The translations under genes were made by a program, and so were the position numbers. A DNA stretch of 64,000 nucleotides from Micromonospora trifolii (lineage in GTDB: Bacteria > Actinomycetota > Actinomycetes > Mycobacteriales > Micromonosporaceae), in the NCBI RefSeq assembly GCF_022229005.1, contig NZ_JAKKFD010000034.1:1-64000 (forward strand), given 5' to 3'. Shown piece after piece: positions 51,484 through 61,100 of the stretch (its first letter is position 1; every line of letters begins with the position of its first letter). The notes under the pieces were generated by a model. The model did no database searches and had not been told where the DNA came from. It saw only the letters and a list, made by a program, of their open reading frames with translations.

Positions 51484-52176
51484 ATGGGCGTGCCGCTGCG
51501 CGTGGTGTCGTACAACATCCACAGCCAGCGCGACGACACCGCCGCCCTGGCGGCGGTGGTCCGGGCCGCGACGCCGGACGTGGTGATCGTGCAGGAGGGG
51601 CCGCGCCGGTTCCGGTGGCGGCAGAAGTCCGCCACGTTGGCCGAGTCGTTCGGTCTGGTGGTGGCCGCCGGCGGGCTGCCCGCCCTGGGCAACCTGCTCC
51701 TGACCAGCCTGCGGGTCCAGGTGCTGGACACCCGCTGCCAGCGCTTTCCGCTGACCCCCGGCCGGCACCTGCGCGGCGCCGCGTACGCCGACTGCCGGGT
51801 CGGTGACGCCCGGTTCACCCTCGCCGGCTCGCACCTGTCCACCGACCCGGCCGAGCGGCCCTCCCAGGCCACCGAGTTCAAGCGTGGCCTGGACGCGGCG
51901 ACCAGCCCGGTGTTGGCCGGGGCGGACCTCAACGAGGGTCCGGACGGGCCCGCCTGGGCCACCGTGTCGCGCGGGTTGACCGACGCGGCGGTGGCGGCCG
52001 ACCGGGCCGAGCGGCTCACCTACTCCTGCGCCGACCCGCGCCGGCGCATCGACGCGCTCTTCGTCGACCCGCGGATCACAGTGGTCGACTACGACGTGGT
52101 GGACACCCCGCAGACCCGCCGGGCCAGCGACCACTTCCCGGTCCTGGTCGACCTGCTGCTGCCCACCACCGGCTGA
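51484..52176 (+). CDS. Endonuclease/exonuclease/phosphatase (EEP) family protein
   Basis: 230 residues. The DNase I-like fold shows VVSYNIHS (Asn), VVIVQEGP (Glu), LAGADLNEG (Asp, Asn), RIDALFVDP and ASDHFPVLVD (Asp-His). All catalytic positions of the metal-dependent phosphoesterase are present. The protein is short, lacks a signal peptide and may act on DNA, phosphoinositides or another phosphodiester. It is co-directional with glkA at 11 bp. Confidence 0.9.
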   Translation: MGVPLRVVSYNIHSQRDDTAALAAVVRAATPDVVIVQEGPRRFRWRQKSATLAESFGLVVAAGGLPALGNLLLTSLRVQVLDTRCQRFPLTPGRHLRGAAYADCRVGDARFTLAGSHLSTDPAERPSQATEFKRGLDAATSPVLAGADLNEGPDGPAWATVSRGLTDAAVAADRAERLTYSCADPRRRIDALFVDPRITVVDYDVVDTPQTRRASDHFPVLVDLLLPTTG

Positions 52177-52294
52177 CCCCCGACCCCGGCTCGACAAGTC
52201 GGCGGGTCCGGCTCAGGACTGGACATCCGGCCCGGTTGTGGAGAGGATTTCGCGGCGACCGGCACGCCTGCCGTACCAAAAGGAGATGTCCCCG

Positions 52295-53701
52295 GTGTCC
52301 ACCTCCACCGACCACGGCCGGCCCGACCCGGAGGCGACCTCGCCCGCGTCGAACAGCGACGGCCGCCCGGTCTCCGACCGGGGCGACACGGTCTGCGTCA
52401 TCGGGGCCGGGGCCAGCGGCCTGACGGCCATCAAGAACCTGCGCGAACACGGGTTCGGCGTGGACTGCTACGAGCGGGAGACGGGCGTCGGTGGCGCCTG
52501 GAACTGGCGGCACGACCGCAGCCCGGTGTACGCCAGCACCCACCTGATCTCGTCGAAGCCGTTCACCCAGTTTCCCGACTTCCCGATGCCGGACTCCTGG
52601 CCGGACTACCCGCACCACGGTCAGCTGCTGTCCTACTTCGAGCGGTACGCCGACCACTTCGACCTGCGCTCGCACATCTGGTTCGGCACCGAGGTGATCC
52701 GCGTCGAGCCCGTCGAGGGCGATCGGTGGGACGTGACCACCCGCTCCACCGGCGGGTACGGCCCGGAGCGCACCGCCCGGTACGCCGCCGTGGTGATCGC
52801 CAACGGCCACAACTGGTCGCCGAAGCTGCCCCGCTACGAGGGCCTCGAACAGTTCCGCGGCGAGATCATGCACGCCTCGTCCTACAAGGACCCGGCGCAG
52901 CTGCGCGGCAAGCGCGTGCTGGTGGTCGGTGCCGGCAACACCGGCTGCGACATCGCCGTCGAGGCCGCCCAGCAGGCGTCGCGCTGCTGGCACTCCACCC
53001 GGCGCGGCTACTGGTACGCGCCGAAGTACGTGCTCGGTCGCCCCGCCGACCAGGTCAACGACAGCCTGTTGGCGCTGCGGGTGCCGCTGCGGGTGCGGCA
53101 GTGGCTCTACCACTGGACGCTGCGGCTGACCGTCGGCGACCTGACCCGCTTCGGCCTGCCCAAGCCCGACCACCGGGTGTACGAGACGCACCCGATCGCG
53201 AACAGTCAGCTCGTCTACTACGTGGGTCACGGCGGGATCGGCCCGGTGCCGGACGTCGCCCGGTTCCACCCGTACGCCGTGGAGTTGGCCGACGGTCGCG
53301 AGATCGACCCCGAGGTGGTCGTCTTCGCCACCGGTTACCTGCCGCGCTTCGAGTTCCTCGACGCGTCGGTGTTCGGTGACAGCGCGGGAGCGGGCCGGCC
53401 CACGCTGTGGCTCAACGCGTTCACCCCGGGGCACCCGACGTTGGCCGTCGCCGGCCTGCTGCAACCGGACTCCGGGCTGTTCACCCTGTCGCACTGGCAG
53501 ACGGTGCTCTTCGCCCGGCTGCTACAGGCCCGCCGGGACCGGCCGGAACGGGCCACGGCGTTCGCCCAGCGGGTGCGGGACCGGGCCGGGGAGCGGTACT
53601 CCGGGCCGGTCAAGGACAGCAGCCGGCACTGGTTCGAGGTCGGGCACGCCGACTACCTGCGCGCCATCCAAAGCGCCCTAAGCGAGCTGGAGGGCAAGTG
53701 A
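52295..53701 (+). CDS. Flavin-containing monooxygenase (class B, FMO-like)
   Basis: 468 residues from GTG 52295 (AAAAGGAG nine bases upstream; ATG 52286 is too close to it). FAD-binding GxGxxG is VIGAGASGL, NADPH-binding GAGNTGCD, and the FMO fingerprint FxGxxxHxxxY is FRGEIMHASSY. FATGYLP closes the FAD site. It oxygenates N-, S- or ketone substrates with NADPH and O2. Its stop lies inside the dispersed repeat that leads into the next gene, an alpha/beta-hydrolase. Many ketone-oxidising monooxygenases are paired with esterases. Confidence 0.92.
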   Translation: MSTSTDHGRPDPEATSPASNSDGRPVSDRGDTVCVIGAGASGLTAIKNLREHGFGVDCYERETGVGGAWNWRHDRSPVYASTHLISSKPFTQFPDFPMPDSWPDYPHHGQLLSYFERYADHFDLRSHIWFGTEVIRVEPVEGDRWDVTTRSTGGYGPERTARYAAVVIANGHNWSPKLPRYEGLEQFRGEIMHASSYKDPAQLRGKRVLVVGAGNTGCDIAVEAAQQASRCWHSTRRGYWYAPKYVLGRPADQVNDSLLALRVPLRVRQWLYHWTLRLTVGDLTRFGLPKPDHRVYETHPIANSQLVYYVGHGGIGPVPDVARFHPYAVELADGREIDPEVVVFATGYLPRFEFLDASVFGDSAGAGRPTLWLNAFTPGHPTLAVAGLLQPDSGLFTLSHWQTVLFARLLQARRDRPERATAFAQRVRDRAGERYSGPVKDSSRHWFEVGHADYLRAIQSALSELEGK

Positions 53702-53761
53702 GCGCGAGGAGTGAGCTTGCGAGCCCCGCAGTCGCGAACGAAAGGCTGGCACGGTGAGCGC
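53699..53761 (+). repeat. Dispersed short repeat between monooxygenase and hydrolase (copy 2)
   Basis: From 53699: GTGAGCGC, GAGGAGTGAGC, TTGCGAGCCCCGCAGTCG, CGAACGAAAGGC, then GTGAGCGC at 53754. It includes the monooxygenase stop and the Shine-Dalgarno (GAAAGG) of the hydrolase. It differs from the copy at 19141-19200 mainly by a CGGG deletion and changes just before the start codon. Confidence 0.8.
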
Positions 53762-54575
53762 GAACAGTGAACTGCGGATCATGCGGGGTCGGGAGTGGTC
53801 CCGGCCGGTCCGGCCGGCCCGGCGGGAGGTGCTCAGCGCGGTCCCCGAGCTGGAGGAGGGGCGCCCGCCGCTGCTCTTCGTACCCGGGTTCGGGCACGGC
53901 GCGTGGGCGTTCGCCGAGCACTGGTTGGGTCACGCGGCGTCGCGGGGGTTCTCGGCGTACGCGGTGAGCCTGCGCGGGCACGGTGGCAGCGAGCCGGCGC
54001 CGGAGGCGACGCTGCGGGCGTACGCCCACGATGTGGTCCAGGTGGCCGCGAGCCTGCCGCGGCAGGCGGTGCTGGTGGGGCACGGCGCCGGGGCCCTGGT
54101 GGTGGCGCACGCGTTGGCCCGCTACCCGGCGCGGGGCGCGGTGCTGGTGGCGCCGGTCTTCGGCGGCTGGGGAGTGCTGGGCGCGGCGTTGCGCCGCAAC
54201 CCGGCGGGCACGTTGCCGGCGGTGTTCGGCGGGCCGTTGCGGCTCAACCGGGGGCAGTTGTTCAGCCGTGAGTTGCCCGACGAGGAGGCCCGGCGGTACG
54301 TCGGACGCCTCGGTCGGGCGGGTCGGCGGGCGCAGTGGGCGCTGCTGGGTGAGCCGGTGGCCGAGCCGGCCGTGGGCGCGCCTCCGGTGTTGGTGCTGGG
54401 CAGCCCGGACGACCGGGTGGTGCCGGCGTCGACGTTGACCCGGGTGGCCCGCCGCTACGGGTCGGCCCCGTTGCTCTTCCCCGGGATGGGCCACGACCTG
54501 ATGCTGGACGCGCGGTGGGCGGAGCCGATCGACGCGATCCTGGACTGGCTGGAGAAGGAGCCGGCGGCGCACTGA
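53754..54575 (+). CDS. Alpha/beta-hydrolase fold protein lacking the nucleophile serine
   Basis: 273 residues from GTG 53754. The fold is clear: LLFVPGFGHGAWAF oxyanion region, VSLRGHGGSEPAP, the late Asp in LGSPDDRVVP and the His in FPGMGHDLML. The nucleophile elbow, normally GxSxG, reads VGHGAGALV; the codon is GGC, so serine is replaced by glycine. It should therefore not act as a serine esterase. It may bind ligands, assist folding or use another chemistry. It directly follows the flavin monooxygenase. Confidence 0.88.
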   Translation: MSANSELRIMRGREWSRPVRPARREVLSAVPELEEGRPPLLFVPGFGHGAWAFAEHWLGHAASRGFSAYAVSLRGHGGSEPAPEATLRAYAHDVVQVAASLPRQAVLVGHGAGALVVAHALARYPARGAVLVAPVFGGWGVLGAALRRNPAGTLPAVFGGPLRLNRGQLFSRELPDEEARRYVGRLGRAGRRAQWALLGEPVAEPAVGAPPVLVLGSPDDRVVPASTLTRVARRYGSAPLLFPGMGHDLMLDARWAEPIDAILDWLEKEPAAH

Positions 54576-54594
54576 GCAGCCGGGCCGCCGCCGG

Positions 54595-56100
54595 TCAGCC
54601 GCCGGCCTGGTGGACGGCCGGGCTGCCGGTCGGGGTGGTTGGTCGGGGCACCCGAGCGGTGCCGTCGGAACCGGCGTCGGTGCTGGTCAGGCGACTGACC
54701 AGGGCGCCGCCCTCGTCCAGGGCGTGCAGGTAGGAGCGGGCCCAGGCCCGGATGTCGTGCTGGTGCAGGTGGGCGCGCATGGCAAGCATCCGCTGGGTGC
54801 TGTCGGCCGGGTCGGCCCGCAGCGCCGCGCGCAGGCCCTGCTTGAGTCCTTCCAGGTCGTGCGGGTTGACCAGGTACGCCTGGGACAGTTCGGCGGCGGT
54901 GCCGGCGAACTCGCTGAGCAGCAGTGCGCCAGTGTCGTCGACCCGCGCGGCAACGTACTCCTTGGCGACCAGGTTCATTCCGTCGCGCAACGGGGTCACC
55001 GCCATCACGTCGGCGACCCGGTAGAGCGCGGCCAGTTCGGCCCGGTCGAAGGGCTGGGTGAGGTAGTGGATCGCCGGCTCGCCGACCCGGCCGAACTCGC
55101 CGTTGATCCGGCCGACCTCGCGCTCGATGCGCTCGCGCAGGATCTGGTACTGGCCGACGCGTTCCCGGCTCGGCATGGCGACCTGCACCAGCACCGTGTC
55201 GCGGACCTTGACGTCGCCGCTGGCGAGCAACTCGCTGTACGCCTTGAGGCGCTGCTCGATGCCCTTGGTGTAGTCCATCCGGTCCACGCTGAGGATGACC
55301 TGCCGGGGATCGCCGAGGTCCTGGCGGAGTCGGTGGGCCCGGGCGGCCACGTCCGGGCGGTCGGCGAGCGCTGCCATCTCGGCGGTGTCGATGGAGACCG
55401 GGAATGCGCCGATGCGGACGACCCGGTCGTCGATGCCGATCCGCCGGTCGGTGGCCGGCAGCTCCAGCACCCGGGTCACCAACTGGGCGAAGTTGTGTGC
55501 CGCCTGCACCCGCTGGAAGCCGACCAGGTCGGCTCCGAGCATGCCGCGCAGCAGTTCGGCCCGGCGGGGCAGTTGCATGAACAGCTCCGGCGGTGGGAAC
55601 GGCACGTGCAGGAAGAACCCGATGCGCAGGTCCGGCCGGAGCGCGCGCAGCAGACCGGGGACCAGTTGCAGGTGGTAATCCTGCACCCAGACCACCCCGC
55701 CCGGCTCGGCCACCTCCGCTGTCGCCTCGGCGAAGCGCTGGTTGACCCGCTGGTACGCCTCCCACCAGCGGCGGTGGTGCTGCGGCTGCTCCACGGAGTC
55801 GTGGTAGAGGGGCCAGAGGGTGGCGTTGGCGAACCCCTCGTAGTGATCGCGCAGGTCTTCCGGGCTGAGCGCGACGGTGTGCATCCGCACGCCGTCCACG
55901 TCCGGCAGGGCGGGGGCCGGCCCGGTGCCACCGGCCCAGCCGACCCAGGTCGCCGGGGTGTGCCGCAGGAGCGGGTGCAGCGCGCTGACCAACCCACCCG
56001 GGCTGCGCCGCCACTCGCAGGCCCCGTCGGGGGCCTGATTGTCGTCGATGGGGAGGCGGTTGGCGACCACCACGAGAGAACTCTGTCGCATCTCGGGCAT
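54595..56100 (-). CDS. otsA: Trehalose-6-phosphate synthase (GT20)
   Basis: 501 residues from ATG 56100; MRQSSLVVVANRL at 56091 is an alternative. Motifs VVWVQDYHLQLVP, GFFLHVPFPPPE, VDRMDYTKGIEQRL and PLRDGMNLVAKEYVAA are those of OtsA. It joins a nucleotide-glucose donor with glucose-6-phosphate. The phosphatase partner otsB is not in the window. Immediately upstream, on the far side of the leader, lies a TACTGACAGTA dyad (56181-56191) that could be a regulator site. It is convergent with the hydrolase gene, leaving only 19 bp between. Confidence 0.95.
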   Translation of the reverse strand: MPEMRQSSLVVVANRLPIDDNQAPDGACEWRRSPGGLVSALHPLLRHTPATWVGWAGGTGPAPALPDVDGVRMHTVALSPEDLRDHYEGFANATLWPLYHDSVEQPQHHRRWWEAYQRVNQRFAEATAEVAEPGGVVWVQDYHLQLVPGLLRALRPDLRIGFFLHVPFPPPELFMQLPRRAELLRGMLGADLVGFQRVQAAHNFAQLVTRVLELPATDRRIGIDDRVVRIGAFPVSIDTAEMAALADRPDVAARAHRLRQDLGDPRQVILSVDRMDYTKGIEQRLKAYSELLASGDVKVRDTVLVQVAMPSRERVGQYQILRERIEREVGRINGEFGRVGEPAIHYLTQPFDRAELAALYRVADVMAVTPLRDGMNLVAKEYVAARVDDTGALLLSEFAGTAAELSQAYLVNPHDLEGLKQGLRAALRADPADSTQRMLAMRAHLHQHDIRAWARSYLHALDEGGALVSRLTSTDAGSDGTARVPRPTTPTGSPAVHQAGG

Positions 56101-56180
56101 TCCGATCAGCAGAGGACTGACCGCCGCGAGCAAGGAAAAACCGGTCAGTCAGCGGGGGAAGTGACGTACAGCGGTATTCC

Positions 56181-56191
56181 TACTGACAGTA
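56181..56191 (-). promoter_or_regulatory. Operator-like dyad upstream of otsA
   Basis: TACTG-A-CAGTA is an 11-bp dyad in an AT-richer block (56165-56210) 81 bp before otsA. Two GTTAC copies (56193-56197, 56204-56208) adjoin it. The block is the most likely otsA promoter region; the regulator is unknown. Confidence 0.4.
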
Positions 56192-56249
56192 AGTTACACC
56201 ACTGTTACGCGCCCGGCGGGGCGCTGCCGTCCCGGGATGCGGGCCGACC

Positions 56250-57101
56250 TCAGACGACGGCGCCGTTGTCCGGGTCGTCCTCGTCCTCGTCGCCGGGGCG
56301 CAACCGCCAGATCAGCGTGACGAAACCGGCCAGGATGCCGGTGAACCCGAACAGGGTGACCGCCGAGCGGTCGATCGGGAGCAGCCACGGGAAGAGGAAC
56401 AGCACGAACCCGACGACCACCCCGAGCACGCCGATCACCGCGTACTTGCTGACCCGCGGCAGCGGCGGCGGTGGCGGCGGGTGGTAACCCTCGTCGTCCT
56501 CGTCGTCGGGCAGGTCGGCGCCGAAGGTGTCCAACCCGTCGAGCAGCGACGGCTCGTCCGGTCGGGTGCCGCGCCCCACGGAGATCCCGGAGATGTCCGT
56601 CGCGGACGGTAGCCGGCGAACGTCGGTGGCGGTCGGACCGGGTTCGTCGGTGCCGGAGCGGGTCAGCGGCCCGGAGGTCGACTCGTCACGGGTGTCCCGT
56701 TCGTCCACGTCCTCCGAAGCCGGCCACGGGTGGTCACCGGGCGTGGAGGTGGTGTGGAAGCCTGCCACGATCCGTGCCCACTCGGCGTCGATGTCCGGTT
56801 CGTCGCGGGCCGGTGGCTGCTCCGGAGCGGTCTCGTCGGCGAGCTGGGTCAGGTAGTCCCGTGCGGTGGTCAGGTGCGAGCGGTCGACGTAGAGCCGGTC
56901 GACCGGCCGGGCCGGCACCGTGGTGGTGCGGGTGACCGGGTTGAGGTCGGCGGAGGGCTGGAGGTAGGCGGCGATCCCACCGGCGGCCAGCACGTCGAGC
57001 AGGTGCTCACCGACGCGCGGATCGACGTCGCCGACGACGGCGTACTCGTTCGCGTCGAGCCCGTTGTCCCGCCGTCCCCGGCGGGCCCCACCCGCTGACA
57101 C
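56250..57101 (-). CDS. Acidic linker protein with two C-terminal membrane helices, function unknown
   Basis: 283 residues from GTG 57101, with AGGGGGA upstream. The N-terminal domain (about 15-95: YAVVGDVDPRVGEHLLDVLAAGGIAAYLQPSAD and RLYVDRSHLTTARDYL) resembles small ligand- or protein-interaction modules of the DUF2007 kind. An acidic disordered linker (95-215) leads to two transmembrane helices (about 222-243 and 249-266) and an acidic tail. No enzymatic motif is seen. It is divergent from the plsC-like gene with a 322-bp gap. Confidence 0.75.
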   Translation of the reverse strand: MSAGGARRGRRDNGLDANEYAVVGDVDPRVGEHLLDVLAAGGIAAYLQPSADLNPVTRTTTVPARPVDRLYVDRSHLTTARDYLTQLADETAPEQPPARDEPDIDAEWARIVAGFHTTSTPGDHPWPASEDVDERDTRDESTSGPLTRSGTDEPGPTATDVRRLPSATDISGISVGRGTRPDEPSLLDGLDTFGADLPDDEDDEGYHPPPPPPLPRVSKYAVIGVLGVVVGFVLFLFPWLLPIDRSAVTLFGFTGILAGFVTLIWRLRPGDEDEDDPDNGAVV

Positions 57102-57423
57102 CCGGACATCCCCCTTAACGCGCCTTCCGGCGCGGCCACCGCTGCCCTTCGGCGCCCGTGCGCACGCCGTGCTCTGAATCGTGACACGTCAGGGCATGGT
57201 TCCGGGAGTGCGTTGTGTCGCGTCTTCCAAAGTCACGGCTGCTCCCGCAGGTCGCGGCGGGGCTTCTTTGTCCGTTCTTGCGCGACAAGTGCGATCTCGG
57301 TGATCGCTGGCGGCTCGATGCCTCGGCCCTGTTCTCGTCCGTTGTGGTGAGAGCGCTCGCTTCGTAGGCTCGGCGGCGACGACGGCTGGCGCTGTCGCGG
57401 GCACACCACGGGAAAGGACGCCG
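57102..57423. other. Divergent intergenic region without a gene
   Basis: 322 bp between the membrane protein (-) and the acyltransferase (+). It carries the promoter 57342-57370 for the plus strand. No coding frame with a ribosome binding site was found. A moderately AT-richer part (57260-57300, TTCTTTGTCCGTTCTTGCG) may hold the minus-strand promoter, but no spaced pair was fixed. Confidence 0.5.
57342..57370 (+). promoter_or_regulatory. Predicted promoter of the second plsC-like gene
   Basis: TTGTGG (57342-57347) and TAGGCT (57365-57370) are separated by 17 bp. The start would be near 57377, 47 nt before GTG 57424, which has GGGAAAGGA as its ribosome binding site. Confidence 0.6.
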
Positions 57424-58116
57424 GTGCTCTACTGGCTGCTGAAGTACGTCATCCTCGGTCCGCTGCTCAAGCTGATCTTCCGCCCGCAGGTGGAGGGCCT
57501 GCGTAACGTGCCGGCGACCGGCCCGGTGATCCTGGCGAGCAACCACCTCTCCTTCTCCGACTCGATCTTCACTCCGTTGATCACCGCCCGGAAGGTCACC
57601 TTCGTCGCCAAGGCCGAGTACTTCACCGGCAAGGGGATCAAGGGCTGGCTGACCAAGATGTTCTTCGTCGGCACCGGCACGATTCCGGTGGACCGTTCCG
57701 GCGGCCGGGCCGCGCGTGCCGCCCTGGACACCCAGTTGCAGGTGCTGCGCGCCGGGGGAGTGGCCGGCATCTACCCCGAGGGCACCCGCTCTCCGGACGG
57801 GCGGCTCTACCGGGGCAAGACCGGGGTGGCCCGGCTGGCCCTGGAGAGCGGCGCGGTGGTGGTGCCGGTGGCGATGCTCAACGCCGACGAGATCCAGCCG
57901 CCGGGCAAGCTCATCCCCAAGATCGATCGGGTGAAGATCCGGTTCGGGGCGCCGCTGGACTTCTCCCGCTACGCCGGGCTGGCCGGCGACCGGTTCGTCG
58001 AGCGCGCGGTCACCGACGAGATCATGTACGAGTTGATGGAGCTCTCCGGTCGGGAGTACGTCGACGTCTACGCCCAGAAGCTCAAGGAGCCCGTCCCGGC
58101 GCCGCTGGCCGCCTGA
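57424..58116 (+). CDS. 1-acyl-sn-glycerol-3-phosphate acyltransferase (PlsC-like), second copy
   Basis: 230 residues from GTG 57424. Motifs are SNHLSFSDS (HX4D), FVGTGTIPVDRSGG and IYPEGTRSPDG. It is similar along its length to the product of the gene at 40719 (shared EYF-x-G-x-G and PEGTRSPDGRLYRG), so the two are paralogues. The mycobacterial counterpart of this block (Rv2182c, from memory) is also a PlsC-like protein. It acylates lysophosphatidic acid or a related acceptor at the membrane. Confidence 0.92.
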   Translation: MLYWLLKYVILGPLLKLIFRPQVEGLRNVPATGPVILASNHLSFSDSIFTPLITARKVTFVAKAEYFTGKGIKGWLTKMFFVGTGTIPVDRSGGRAARAALDTQLQVLRAGGVAGIYPEGTRSPDGRLYRGKTGVARLALESGAVVVPVAMLNADEIQPPGKLIPKIDRVKIRFGAPLDFSRYAGLAGDRFVERAVTDEIMYELMELSGREYVDVYAQKLKEPVPAPLAA

Positions 58117-58144
58117 GCCACCGCCCTGCCGGCCCGCCCTGCGG

Positions 58145-61100
58145 TCAGGGCAGGTGGAGCAGGGCGGGGGCTTGGTGACGGGTGGCGAAGTCGTGCAGGC
58201 GGGCGCGGGTCGCCACGGCGGCGGGTGGGTCGGTCTCGGCGAGCGGGCCGATGGCCAGCGCCAGCGTGATGACCTCGTCGGTCACGTCGGTCATCCGGGC
58301 GTAGCTCGCCGCCGCCGAGCGCAGCAGGTTCGCCGCTGTCGAGGCGTCCCCGGCGTGCCGGGCCAGCGTGGCGTCGGCGACCTGACCGGCGGCGTCAGCC
58401 CACGGTGTCATCCGGGGCGCCCGGTCGAGCAGCTGCCGGACCAGCCGGGCCGCGTCCGCGCCGAGCACCCCGGCGACGTGCCCGACGGCCGGCACCCACT
58501 CCGCGAACGGAATCATCCGGGTCCGTTGCCAGTCCTCGTCCAGCTCGGTGAGCAGCGCCATCGCCTCGTCGCGGCGGCCCTGCACCGCCCGGCAGAGGGC
58601 GGCGTGCGCCAGGGTGGAACGCAGCACCCTGTGGAAACCGGTGCGCCGAGCCGCGACCAGCGCCTGCTCGACCAGATCCCCACCCGGCCCGTCCGGCCCC
58701 GCGGCTTCGTCGGGCCCGACCAGCTCGGCTCCGGCCAGCCCGCGCATCCAACCCGAGACCGCCACGATGTGCAGATCCCACTCCGCGGTCGGCCGTCGGG
58801 TCGACTCCGCCGCCATCGCCAGTGCCGCCGTCCAGTCACCCGCGTAGTACGACCGCGCCCACTCGTCGGCGAAGCTGGTGGCCAGACTGTGCTCGCCGCC
58901 CAGGTCGAGGGTGAGCTGCTCGTCGACCAACCGGGCCGAGCCGGCCAGGTCGCCCTCCTCCTGCAACGCCCAGGCCAGGTTCTGCACGGCCCGGCGTCGA
59001 CTGGTCAGCCGCTCCACCCGGCAGTGCTCGGTCACCTCCGCCAGCTCCGGGAACGCCGAGGCGGAGCCGGCCAGGTAGCGCGCCACGGCCAGGGTGATCC
59101 GCGCGTTGGCCTGGACCTCGCGCAGCTGGAGCCGCTCGGCGAGGGACGCTGCCGCCCGTGCGGCGGTGCACGCCGGCTCGGTCTCCGCGTTGAGCATGTG
59201 CACCCGGGCCAGCTCCAGCAGGGCGCCCGCCTTCTCCTGAGTGTCCGGTAGGTCGCCGTAGATGCCGATCGCCTGGTCCAGGCAGTGCAGGGTCGCCGAC
59301 CGGTCGGCCCGACTCCAGGCGGCGGTGGCGAGCAGCGTCCAGGCGCGCGCCGCTCCCGTCCGGTCGCCGCTCGTGGTGAGCCGCTCGGCCAGCCGGGTGA
59401 GAGTGTCAGTGCCCCCCGCCACCAGGAAGGCGTCCCCGTCCCGATAGAACGCCAGCTCGGCGTCGAACAGCTCCAGCGCCGGGTCCGGCCCGACGTCCAG
59501 GGCCAGCGCCCGGCCGACCAGCGCGGCGGCGGTGTCCAGCGCGTGCAGCTCGTACGCCCGGCGGGCCGCCCGGTGCAGCGCGGCCCGCGCCGACGGGGCG
59601 TAGGGGGCGGTGTCCAGCCCGACCGTCCGGGCGATCTCGTGCGCCGCCCAGCGATGGTTGGCCAGCACCTCGGCCAGGTCGTACTGCCGGCCGTCGGTGA
59701 GCTGCGCCATCCAGTCGGCGGTGCGTTGGTGACGCACCACCCGCTCGGCCCTGGGCAGCCGCTGGTAGCAGACGTCGCGCACCAGGATGTGCCGGAACCG
59801 GTACTCGGGCTGGCCGGGCATCGTCGACGTGCTCTGCTCGTACACCAGGTCGCGACGTTGCAGGCGGTCCAGCGCACGCTCCACCCACTCCACCGGCCGC
59901 CCCAACGCCATCGCCACCGGCGGGGCCCAGAACACCACGCCGACCACGGCGGCGGCCTGGAGCACCGCCCGGTCGGCAGGGTCCAGCAGGTCGAGCCGGT
60001 TGGCGATGACCGCCTGCACGGTGCGGGGCATCTCCGCGCCACCGTCGAGGTCGAGGCGGGGGGTCGGACCGACAGCGTCGAGCAGGCCGCCGTCCAGCAG
60101 CATCCGGGCGTACTCCTGGGCGTAGAGCGGGTTGCCGTCGGCGAACTCGATCAACGGGGTACGCGAGCTGGAGGGCAGCGTCGCCTGCCCGAGGAGCAGC
60201 GAGTAGAGCGCGTCGATGTCGGTGTCGTGCATCGGCGGCACCGAGATGGACATCGCGCCGCTGATCGTGCCGGTCCAGGCCGGGTTCCGTTCCCGCAGCT
60301 CCGGCCGGGCGGTCGCGACGACCAGCAGCGGTACGCCGCGCGCCGACGCGCCCAGCTGCTCGACGAAGGCGAGCATCGCCTGGTCGGCCCAGTGCATGTC
60401 CTCGAAGACCAGCACTGTCGGGCCGGTGGTCGCCAGGGCGAGCAGGAACCGCCGCCACGCGGCCTCGGTCTCGCCGGGGGTGAGTCGTTCGCCGGGTACG
60501 CCGATCAGCGGCCCGAGCGCCTCGGCCAGCCGGGTCGCGTGCGGGTCGGCGAGTTGCCCCAGCCGGGACCGCAGCCGTTCGCGCAGCGCGACCGGGTCGT
60601 CGACCTCCGGCATTCCCACCCAGGTCTTCACGATGTCCGACAGGGCGGCCCAGGTGACGTTCTCGCCGAACGGCGGGCACTGCCCGACGAGCCAGGTGAT
60701 CGGCGGGCCGGGCAGGCTGCCGGCGTGCCGGGCCAGTTCGCGCAGCAGCCGGCTCTTGCCCACCCCGGCCGGGCCGAACACCGTCACCAACTGGGAGGTC
60801 CGCTCGGTCACCATCCGGTGCAGCGCGTTGACCAGCAGACCGCGCTCGTGTTCCCGGTCCACCATCGGGGTCAGCTCGGCGCCGCGCGGGTCCCGGTGTG
60901 GTCGCACCTGGACGGCCAGCCAGATCCGGCTCACAGCGGACCGGCCGCGCAGGGTGACCGGTGGTTGGTCGGCGTACTCCATCTCGTGTCGGGTGGCCGA
61001 CCAGGTGCTCTCGTCGACGACGACACCGCCCGGCGGGGCGAACCCCTGGAGGCGGGAGGCCGTGTTGACGACGTCTCCGGTCACGAAGGCCTGCCCACCG

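Noticed and set aside
58100..58165. GCCCTG-CGGT-CAGGGC hairpin between the plsC-like and cyclase genes as a terminator
   Set aside because: The stem is only 6 bp and includes the cyclase stop codon; too weak to call.
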